From Sphingobium lignivorans (GTDB lineage: Bacteria > Pseudomonadota > Alphaproteobacteria > Sphingomonadales > Sphingomonadaceae), in assembly GCF_014203955.1 (NCBI RefSeq), contig NZ_JACHKA010000001.1, positions 3,503,001 to 3,567,000 of the forward strand: DNA of 64,000 nucleotides. The letters are read 5' to 3'. Under the pieces are notes generated by a model that was given only the letters and a program-made list of their open reading frames with translations, did no database searches and was not told the origin of the DNA. The position numbers and the translations under genes are program-made. Positions within the stretch are counted from its first letter, which is position 1. Every line of letters starts with the position of its first letter. This document shows positions 48,485-55,600 of the stretch, one piece after another.

Positions 48485-50038
48485 ATGCGTTTTCGTTTCC
48501 TGCTCGCGGCCGCCGCTCTGGCCGTGTTCCAGCCCGCATTTGCCCAATCCGGCGATGAGACCAACCCGGCCAAGCTGCAGGCCAAGGAAGAAGCCAAGCA
48601 GATCGCGGAACACTGGGCGAGCGCGCCCATCGAGGAAGTGGAGAAATCCTACGACAGCAAGGTCACCGTCGATGGACGCGTGGTGAGCTACAAGGCGACG
48701 GCGGGGACGCTGACCCTGCGCGATGCCAAGGGCAAGCCGCAGCACAGCATCTTCTACACCGCCTATACCGCCCCCGGCGCCAACCGCCCGATCACGTTCC
48801 TGTTCAATGGCGGGCCGGGCTCATCCTCGCTCTGGCTGCGCATGGGCTCCTTCGCGCCCGAGCGCGTCTACACGACCGATCCGGTCGCGGTGCCGCCGCC
48901 ACCCTATCAGGCCGGGCCGAACAGCGACACGCTGATCGGCACCACCGACCTCGTCTTCATCGACGCGCCGGGCGCGGGCTATTCGCGCATGCTGGGCGAT
49001 GCCAAGGGCAGCGATTTCTACGGCGTGGACCAGGATGTCGCGGCCTTCACCAAGGCGATCAAGCGCTACATCACCCGCAACAAGCGCTGGGCCTCCCCGC
49101 GCTATGTGCTCGGCGAAAGCTACGGCACCACGCGCGCCGGCGCGCTCGCCTACAGCATGGAAGACGAAGGCATGAGCCTCAACGGGGTGATGCTGCTGTC
49201 CACCATCCTCAATTACGGCGTGCGCCAGTCCGGCTTCGACAATATCCATGTGGGCTATCTGCCGAGCTATGCGGCGACGGCCTGGTACCACAACCGGATC
49301 CCCAACCGGCCCGCGGACCTCGCCACCTTCGTCCAGCAGGCGCGCGACTTCGCCACCGGGCCCTATGCGGCGGCGTTGGCCAAGGGCTCCGACATCGCGC
49401 CGCAGGAATTCGACAGCATCGCGCAGCAGCTCGCCGGGTTCACGGGCCTCTCCGTGGACTACATCAAGAGCGCCAATCTGCGTGTCGACCTCAGCCGCTT
49501 CCGCAAGGAGCTGCTGCGCGACCGGCGCGAGACGGTGGGCCGTTTCGACAGCCGCTATATCGGCATCGATGCCGATGCGGCGGGCGAAGGACCGGAATTC
49601 GATGCCTCCAGCACCGGGATCACCGGCATCTACATCAGCAGCTTCATGGACCAGCTCACGCGCAAGTTCGGCTATGAGACGAACCTCGAATATCGGCGCA
49701 GCGCGCGCGAGGGCGGCGACTTCAACTGGGACTTCAGCCATCGCGAACCCGAAGGCCGGCGGCAGGGCCTCGCCGACACATCGGTCGATCTCTCGGCGGC
49801 GATGCGGATCAATCCGCACCTGCGGGTGCTGTCCCTGAACGGCTATTACGACATGGCGACGCCGTTCCACACCACCGAACTCGCGATCAAGCATCTCATG
49901 CTGCCGCCCGCGCTCATGAAGAACGTGACTTTCACATATTATGACGGCGGCCACATGATGTATCTCAACCCGCAGGCGCTGCACCAGCTCCGGCTGGACG
50001 TGCAGCGCTTCATCGAGGCGGGCGGCAAGGCCGGCTGA
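48485..50038 (+). CDS. Secreted S10 family serine carboxypeptidase-like protein
   Basis: 517 residues with a signal peptide ([17 protein letters not shown]). Oxyanion-hole block ITFLFNGGPGSSSLWLRMGSF, nucleophile YVLGESYGTTRAGALAY (Ser in GESYG), a late DMATPFHTTELA (Asp) and FTYYDGGHMMYL (His) complete the triad. Typical sphingomonad periplasmic S10 peptidase. Monocistronic between sthA and the telA operon. Confidence 0.92.
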   Translation: MRFRFLLAAAALAVFQPAFAQSGDETNPAKLQAKEEAKQIAEHWASAPIEEVEKSYDSKVTVDGRVVSYKATAGTLTLRDAKGKPQHSIFYTAYTAPGANRPITFLFNGGPGSSSLWLRMGSFAPERVYTTDPVAVPPPPYQAGPNSDTLIGTTDLVFIDAPGAGYSRMLGDAKGSDFYGVDQDVAAFTKAIKRYITRNKRWASPRYVLGESYGTTRAGALAYSMEDEGMSLNGVMLLSTILNYGVRQSGFDNIHVGYLPSYAATAWYHNRIPNRPADLATFVQQARDFATGPYAAALAKGSDIAPQEFDSIAQQLAGFTGLSVDYIKSANLRVDLSRFRKELLRDRRETVGRFDSRYIGIDADAAGEGPEFDASSTGITGIYISSFMDQLTRKFGYETNLEYRRSAREGGDFNWDFSHREPEGRRQGLADTSVDLSAAMRINPHLRVLSLNGYYDMATPFHTTELAIKHLMLPPALMKNVTFTYYDGGHMMYLNPQALHQLRLDVQRFIEAGGKAG

Positions 50039-50149
50039 GGCCGGTCACGGGCTGCGTGCGGGGAAGGGAGGCGCGGCATGGGCCACGCCCCCTCCCCTTT
50101 CGCGCGCGAGAGCGCTATTGTGGCCGCAGTGAACGCACTTGATCGATGG

Positions 50150-50171
50150 GTGTTGTAATCTAATATAACAC
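50150..50171. promoter_or_regulatory. Inverted repeat before the telA operon
   Basis: GTGTTGTA and TATAACAC are 8-base arms with one mismatch around a 6-base centre, 16 bases before the telA start. A regulator site or promoter element is possible. Confidence 0.4.
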
Positions 50172-50187
50172 TCTCGAGGAGACCATG

Positions 50188-51393
50188 ATGGCGACGACCG
50201 CGACGAAGACCGAGGACAAGCTGGACCTGACACCGCCCGAGCCGGTGCCCGTGGTGGCGCCTGCGAAAGCCGCGGGGCTCGTGCCGATCGAGGACGAGAA
50301 GCGCAGCAAGCTGGACGAGAAGGTCGACAGTTTCGTCGAGGAACTGGCCGCGCTCGACGCCAATTCGCCCGAATTCGGCGCGAAGGTGGACCAGATCACC
50401 AATATGGGCCGCAAGGAAATCTCCGAAGCGGCCGGGCACTCCAACCGCTTCCTCGACCGGCCGGTGCGCGCGATGGACAGCGACGCCAGCGTCGGCGCCG
50501 ACCTGGCCGAACTGCGCCGCGTGATCGAGGATCTCGACCCGGGCAAGCGCGGCAACCTGATGGCGCCCAAGAAGCTCTTCGGCATCATCCCCTTCGGCAA
50601 CAAGATGCGCAATTATTTCGACAGCTACAAGTCGAGCCAGACGCACATCAATTCGATCCTCGGCAGCCTCGCCAGCGGCAAGGACACGCTCATCAAGGAC
50701 AATGCCGCGATCGACGTCGAGCGGCAGAACATGTGGGCCACGATGGGCCGGCTCGAGCAGATGATCCACATCGCCAAGAGCATGGACGCGCGGCTGGAAG
50801 AGAAAGCGCTGGAGCTCGACTCCACCGACCCGGCCAAGGCGAAGGCGATCCGGGAAAGCGCGCTCTTCTATGTCCGCCAGCGCACGCAGGACCTGCTCAC
50901 GCAGATGGCCGTGACGGTGCAGGGCTATCTGGCGCTCGACCTCGTCAAGAAGAACAATGTCGAACTGGTGAAGGGCGTCGACCGCGCCTCCACCACCACG
51001 GTCTCCGCGCTGCGCACAGCCGTCACCGTCGCGCAGGCGCTGGCCGGGCAGCGGCTGGTGCTCGACCAGATCACCGCGCTCAACACCACCACCGCCAACA
51101 TCATCGACAGCACCGGCGAACTGCTCAAGACGCAGACCGCGCGGATCCACGAGCAGGCGGCGAGCAGCACGATCCCGCTGGAGACGCTGCAGCGCGCCTT
51201 CCAGAACATCTATGACACGATGGACAATATCGACACGTTCAAGCTCAAGGCGCTGGAGACCATGAAGACCACGGTCACCACGCTCTCCGGCGAAGTGGAG
51301 AAGTCCAAGGGCTATATCGCGCGTGCCGAAGGGCAGGCCCGGGCGGCAGCGGCGGTGACCAGCGGCGCTTCGCCTCTCGCCGCCATCGAGTGA
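50188..51393 (+). CDS. TelA/KlaA family toxic anion resistance protein
   Basis: 401 residues from the ATG at 50188, six bases after AGGAG; the tandem ATG at 50185 is only three bases from it. Mostly helical, soluble. TelA hallmarks are IIPFGNKMRNYFDSYKSSQTHI, then NMWATMGRLEQMIHIAKSMD and RTQDLLTQMAVTVQGYLALDLVKKNN, ending ALETMKTTVTTLSGEVEKSKGYIARAE. Members are linked to tellurite, colicin and membrane stress. It sits 10 bases ahead of an XpaC-like gene, the standard partner. Confidence 0.92.
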   Translation: MATTATKTEDKLDLTPPEPVPVVAPAKAAGLVPIEDEKRSKLDEKVDSFVEELAALDANSPEFGAKVDQITNMGRKEISEAAGHSNRFLDRPVRAMDSDASVGADLAELRRVIEDLDPGKRGNLMAPKKLFGIIPFGNKMRNYFDSYKSSQTHINSILGSLASGKDTLIKDNAAIDVERQNMWATMGRLEQMIHIAKSMDARLEEKALELDSTDPAKAKAIRESALFYVRQRTQDLLTQMAVTVQGYLALDLVKKNNVELVKGVDRASTTTVSALRTAVTVAQALAGQRLVLDQITALNTTTANIIDSTGELLKTQTARIHEQAASSTIPLETLQRAFQNIYDTMDNIDTFKLKALETMKTTVTTLSGEVEKSKGYIARAEGQARAAAAVTSGASPLAAIE

Positions 51394-51403
51394 AGGCACG
51401 TCC

Positions 51404-52117
51404 ATGGCCAGCGAAGTCGACGAGATCGTCCAGAAGGCGAACGAACTGATCGCGCGCACGGCGGCGCGCTACGAGCGATCGAGCCGGCGGCTGGCGCGCA
51501 CCCGCAAGGACCTGATGACGCGCCTCAAGCGCATGATCCTCGCCGTCGCGACCGTGCTCATCGGCGCGGCGATCGCCGGCTTCGTGCTGGGCGGCATCGG
51601 GACGACCGGCGTGCTGCTGGTGCTGGGCCTGCTGGTCGCGTGCCTCGCCTTCGCGTTCATCCCCACGCTCGAGACGGTGGTGGAGCCCGGGCGGCTCGCG
51701 CAGGCCGATCTCAAGACGCTGCCGCTCAAGACCGAGATCTGGCTGGACAGCCAGCGCAAGGCGCTCCCGGCGCCGGCCATCCCGATCCTCAATGCCATCG
51801 GCAACCGGCTGGAGACGCTGGCGCCGCAACTGGCGAGGCTCGACCCGGCAGAGCCGGCCGCGGTGGAAGTGCGCCGGCTGCTCTCCGACCATCTGCCCGA
51901 ACTGGTGACCGGCTATCAGTCCATCCCGGCACCACTGCGCAACCAGCCCCGCAACGGCCGCGTGCCGGATGCGCAGCTCGTCGAAGGGCTCTCCGTCATC
52001 GAGCAGGAGATCGCGACGATGACGCAGCAGCTTGCCAGCGGCGACCTCGACAAGCTGGCGGTGCATAATCGCTATCTGGAACTCAAATATCAGGAAGCCC
52101 GCGATCTGGGGCATTGA
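51404..52117 (+). CDS. XpaC-like membrane protein, TelA partner
   Basis: 237 residues. Two close membrane helices (about residues 43-60 and 66-88) separate a charged N-terminal helix from a soluble C-terminal domain with LDSQRKALPAPAIPILNAIGNRLETLAPQL and LSVIEQEIATMTQQLASGDLDKL. The layout matches the 5-bromo-4-chloroindolyl phosphate hydrolysis (XpaC) family, found as an operon with TelA in Bacillus and others. The two genes probably act together at the membrane. Confidence 0.75.
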   Translation: MASEVDEIVQKANELIARTAARYERSSRRLARTRKDLMTRLKRMILAVATVLIGAAIAGFVLGGIGTTGVLLVLGLLVACLAFAFIPTLETVVEPGRLAQADLKTLPLKTEIWLDSQRKALPAPAIPILNAIGNRLETLAPQLARLDPAEPAAVEVRRLLSDHLPELVTGYQSIPAPLRNQPRNGRVPDAQLVEGLSVIEQEIATMTQQLASGDLDKLAVHNRYLELKYQEARDLGH

Positions 52118-52402
52118 ACGGGGCGGGGCTGAACAGTGCCTTCCGCCGGAATTTCCGCCCAAGCGCTTCGCGGACGCGATGAAAATCCGGCGGGCCGGTT
52201 GCGCAGCGCCCGGCAGTGACTAAATTGGATCTTGCGGGCCGGGCCCCTCTGGCGAGCAAGACGCATCCCCCCTTCGTCTGCTCGTGATGTCGGACCGCAT
52301 CGGGTGACACCGGTGCGCAGTCTGGCACCCCCAAGCCGGAAATCACGGCCACCAGTGTCACCCGACATGGAAGCGAATGCGTTCCGATGGAGTGGCTGAT
52401 CA

Positions 52403-52579
52403 ATGACCTATGAAATATTCCGACTTCTCAACCGCCATCGTCAGCTCGACGATGCGCTGCGGACAGAGCAGCAACGCCGCCTGCCGCACATCTGGAGGCT
52501 TCAGCGCCTGAGGCGCCTGAAGCGCGCGGTGAAGGAACGGCTCAACCGGCTGATGGCGCCGCCGCTGGCGAGCATCTGA
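52403..52579 (+). CDS. Small basic protein resembling YdcH (DUF465)
   Basis: 58 residues: MTYEIFRLLNRHRQLDDALR, TEQQRRLPHIWRLQRLRRLK and RAVKERLNRLM followed by a short tail. The helical hairpin with a LxxLKxxKxxxK(D/E)RL pattern matches DUF465/YdcH, although arginine is more frequent than usual. A GGAG lies ten bases upstream of the ATG. Function unknown. Confidence 0.68.
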   Translation: MTYEIFRLLNRHRQLDDALRTEQQRRLPHIWRLQRLRRLKRAVKERLNRLMAPPLASI

Positions 52580-52629
52580 CAGGCGCGAGGGCGGCCTGGA
52601 AAGAGCCGCCCGTTCAACTGCCCGCCCGT

Positions 52630-53598
52630 TCAACTGCCCGCGACGCGCAATTGCCGCACAGGCGCCGCGCGGCGCTGGCCGAGCCACAGCTTGACCGTGA
52701 GCGCGCCGCCCGCCAGCGTCTCGATCCGCTCCATCGCGAGGCCCGCCGCGGCAAACCATGTCGTGATCTGCTGATCGGAAAAGCCAAGCCGCGCATGGGC
52801 ATCGCGCACGCGCAGCTCCTCGCGCTCATGCGGCGCGAAATCGACGATCAGCAGCCGTCCCTCGTCCCGCAACGTCCGCGCGATCTCCGCAATGGCGCGC
52901 TCTGGCGCCTGCGCATAATGCAGCACCTGATGGAGGATCGCGGTGTCCGCCGAGGCCGAAGGGAGCGGCAGCGCATTGAAGTCCCCGGCCAGGAAGCGCA
53001 CCTTGTCCGCCACCAGCTCGGGCAGCTTGCCGCGCGCCAGCCGCAGCATCTCGGCGCTGCGGTCGATCGCCACCACGCTGGCGGCCTGACCGGCGAACAG
53101 GCGCGCCATCCGCCCGGTGCCGGTGCCGATGTCCAGAAGGAGGCCCAGCGGCGCATCGCCCAGCATGGCGGCCATGGCGGATTCGACCTGCGCCTCGGGG
53201 ACGTAGAGCGAGCGCAGCGCGTCCCACTGCTCGGCATGGCTGGCAAAATAATCTTCCGCGACGCGCGCCCGCTCCGCTCTCACCGCGGCGAGCCGCGCCT
53301 GATCGGCATCGATCCAGAGCCGCTCGCTATCGGCCAGCGGCGCGGCGTCGAGCAGGGCGAGCAGCGCTTCGGATGCCGCTTCCCGGCACAGGCTGAGGAA
53401 CACCCAGCTCCCCTCCTTGCGGCGGTCCACCAGCCCGGATTCGACGAGAATGCGCACATGGCGGGAGACGCGGGGCTGGCTCTGGCCGACCACCAATGCG
53501 ATCTCCCCGACCGCCAGCTCCATCTCGCGCAGCAGGTGGACGATGCGCAGCCGGGTGGGATCGGCCAGCGCGCGGAAAAGGTCTATCTGCCCCTGCAT
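52630..53598 (-). CDS. ArsR regulator fused to a SAM methyltransferase
   Basis: 322 residues from the ATG at 53598 (a TTG at 53616 would add six). Residues 1-95 are an ArsR winged helix: LFRALADPTRLRIVHLLREMEL, then VGQSQPRVSRHVRILVESGLV and VDRRKEGSWVFL. Residues 130-300 are a class I methyltransferase: LLLDIGTGTGRMARLFA, VVAIDRSAEMLRLAR and ADTAILHQVLHYAQAPERAI. In proteobacteria such fusions often precede metF and are thought to sense S-adenosyl compounds; metF is not here. The DNA target is unknown. Confidence 0.9.
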   Translation of the reverse strand: MQGQIDLFRALADPTRLRIVHLLREMELAVGEIALVVGQSQPRVSRHVRILVESGLVDRRKEGSWVFLSLCREAASEALLALLDAAPLADSERLWIDADQARLAAVRAERARVAEDYFASHAEQWDALRSLYVPEAQVESAMAAMLGDAPLGLLLDIGTGTGRMARLFAGQAASVVAIDRSAEMLRLARGKLPELVADKVRFLAGDFNALPLPSASADTAILHQVLHYAQAPERAIAEIARTLRDEGRLLIVDFAPHEREELRVRDAHARLGFSDQQITTWFAAAGLAMERIETLAGGALTVKLWLGQRRAAPVRQLRVAGS

Positions 53599-53782
53599 GC
53601 GGCCATCATCGGCCAAGTCGCCGGAGGGATCAAGGGACAGCCGCTACAGGCCCCGTTCATGTCGGCCCGATGCAAGGGATTGCACTGATCGTCACAAATC
53701 GATACGAGTCGCGCTCGCAGGCTTCAAGGGGGGGACCCCTTCCATACGTTCTGCGTGGCATGATTTAACAAGGGGTTTGCCC

Positions 53783-53989
53783 ATGACCAAGACCATTGCT
53801 TTCTCGCTCGTCGTGGCCGCTTCGCTCGGCCTGGCTGCTTGCTCCAAGGAAGAAACCACCAACGTCGTCAACGACACGGATATGATGGCCAACGACGTCG
53901 TCAACACGGCTGACGAAGCCATGAACGACGCTGGCAACGCGCTGGACAATGCGGCCAACTCCGTGACCAACGCGGCGAACGCAATGTAA
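53783..53989 (+). CDS. Small Asn/Ala-rich lipoprotein
   Basis: 68 residues with AAGGGG before the ATG. The lipobox is LGLAACSK, giving a mature lipid-anchored peptide of about 48 residues made of DxxNxA-type repeats (NDVVNTADEAMNDAGNALD). It is predicted to be a single helix. A strong terminator follows, so this is a short monocistronic gene. It resembles entericidin-sized envelope lipoproteins in size only. Confidence 0.75.
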   Translation: MTKTIAFSLVVAASLGLAACSKEETTNVVNDTDMMANDVVNTADEAMNDAGNALDNAANSVTNAANAM

Positions 53990-54020
53990 TCTTCGCGGCA
54001 ACGCGACAGACTCTTGGTTA

Positions 54021-54048
54021 GGGCTGCCGAGGCTTCGGCAGCCCTTTT
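54021..54048 (+). terminator. Terminator after the small lipoprotein gene
   Basis: GGGCTGCCGA and TCGGCAGCCC form a perfect 10 bp stem with a GGCT loop, followed by TTTTC. Confidence 0.9.
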
Positions 54049-54145
54049 CATTTGGTGATATTATATTATACGTACTCAATCGCAGCGGGCGGTGATAAAT
54101 GAGCCCCCAAATGCGGGACTGCTCAATTCCGTTTAGAATGCCATA

Positions 54146-54985
54146 TTGCCTAACGGCGGCTATATCTTGGCCCTTTATCACGCCTACATCGATGAAAGCG
54201 GCGTGCATGAAGGTTCGCCTGTCGTCGCGGTGGGCGGCTATCTGATCCGAAAGAGCGAAGTCCGAAAAATGGAGCGCGGATGGGAGCGTGTTCTCCGCAA
54301 ATATGGCCTCCCCCATTTTCACATGGTGGATTGCGCGCACGGCAATCCGCCTTTCGATCAACTAAGCAGAGATCGACGCGTCGAAGCCGAGAGCGCCTTC
54401 ATAGAGCTTATTAAGGCTCACACCACGCTTGGGCTGGTTGCGATTGCCGATCCTAGAAGGTTTGCTGGTCGAACGGATATTTCCGATCCCTATAGCTTCT
54501 GCCTAAGCGCGTGCTCGATGGGGCTAGCGGCGTGGCTGTCCGACAAGCGTCCATCCAGCATCGCCTTCTTCTTCGAGGCGGGACACAGGAATGGCGCCAT
54601 CGCCGAGCGTGAGATTATCCGGTGGGCACACAATGAGGCAGATAAGGAATACTATTCCTCTCACGCCTTTGTCAAAAAAGGCGAGGTCCATCTTCTTGAG
54701 GCGGCTGACTTACTGGTTTGGCAAGCCGCCAAATTCATGAAAGACAAGATTAGTAAGGCTAGAGCGCCGCGATATGATTTCCTTAGTCTTATGGAACACA
54801 ACCATGCCTTCGCCTATTTGGTGATTGAAGGAACGAGGATTGCATTAAGCATCGATAACAATCCTCACCTCGACGATCCGCTTCGGGATGGATACTTGAT
54901 GGCTGTTTTCTCCGAAACAAGCGATCAAGAGGCGGTCGTTAGAGATTATCATCGGTTCTTTGTTGCGAAACTGGCCGGTGATTGA
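54146..54985 (+). CDS. DUF3800 domain protein on an AT-rich insert
   Basis: 279 residues from a TTG at 54146; a TTG at 54167 (then ALYHAYIDESG) is equally possible, and there is no ATG in frame. The DUF3800 signature is YHAYIDESGVHEGSPVVAVGGYL, with later acidic positions FFFEAGHRNG and EVHLLEAADLLVWQAAKFM, the RNase H-like metal-site pattern proposed for the family. GC content is about 50%, well below the flanks, pointing to recent acquisition. DUF3800 genes are frequent on mobile and defence islands, but no partner is present. Activity unknown. Confidence 0.8.
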   Translation: MPNGGYILALYHAYIDESGVHEGSPVVAVGGYLIRKSEVRKMERGWERVLRKYGLPHFHMVDCAHGNPPFDQLSRDRRVEAESAFIELIKAHTTLGLVAIADPRRFAGRTDISDPYSFCLSACSMGLAAWLSDKRPSSIAFFFEAGHRNGAIAEREIIRWAHNEADKEYYSSHAFVKKGEVHLLEAADLLVWQAAKFMKDKISKARAPRYDFLSLMEHNHAFAYLVIEGTRIALSIDNNPHLDDPLRDGYLMAVFSETSDQEAVVRDYHRFFVAKLAGD

Positions 54986-55127
54986 TGCGGCTCCCTCACC
55001 AGCCCGTCACGCGTCGCCTCTGCCTCGGTGGGGAAACCTAACACACCCTCTTTGGGCGTCTCTCTGTGTCTCGCCTTCGGCATTATGCCCTCCACCATCG
55101 CGCCCCAAGGCAAAGCTAGGGCCAGCC

Positions 55128-55535
55128 CTAGCGGAAGACCCAGTGCCGGTTGAGCATGAAGACGAAGGCCGGCGTCACCACCGCCATGAGCGGCACGGGT
55201 GACCAGAGCGGCAGCGCCAGCCGATCGACGAAGAGCCACACCCAGAAGGCGTTGAGCGCCAGGCTCAGCAGCGAGACGGTGACGAAGCGGACGGCGCGGG
55301 CCAGCGGCTGGTCCCGCTTGCCATGGCCGCGAAAGGTCACACGGCCATGGAGCACGAAACCGCTCGCCACGGCGACCAGATAGCCCAGGACATTGGCGAT
55401 CTGGGGATGCACACCGCCCCACCGCGCCATGGCCCAGTAGACCGCGACCTGCAGCCCGGTCACGAACCCGCCGACGATCACATATCGAAGCAACTGGCCC
55501 GAGAGGGCACCCGTGCGACGCTCTCCGCCTGTCAT
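55128..55535 (-). CDS. GtrA family membrane protein
   Basis: 135 residues with four membrane helices and the GtrA motifs LLRYVIVGGFVTGLQVAVYW, IANVLGYLVAVASGFVLHGRVTF and a C-terminal FVFMLNRHWVFR. GtrA proteins are thought to flip or help transfer polyprenyl-linked sugars. It is divergent, by 65 bases, from a large GT-C-like membrane protein, suggesting a joint role in glycan modification. Confidence 0.9.
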   Translation of the reverse strand: MTGGERRTGALSGQLLRYVIVGGFVTGLQVAVYWAMARWGGVHPQIANVLGYLVAVASGFVLHGRVTFRGHGKRDQPLARAVRFVTVSLLSLALNAFWVWLFVDRLALPLWSPVPLMAVVTPAFVFMLNRHWVFR

Positions 55536-55600
55536 CGGCTCTGGCCCTTCATCGATTTGCCCCGTTGCGCTTTTGAACCACTGGGCTAAGCCCCTAGCCG

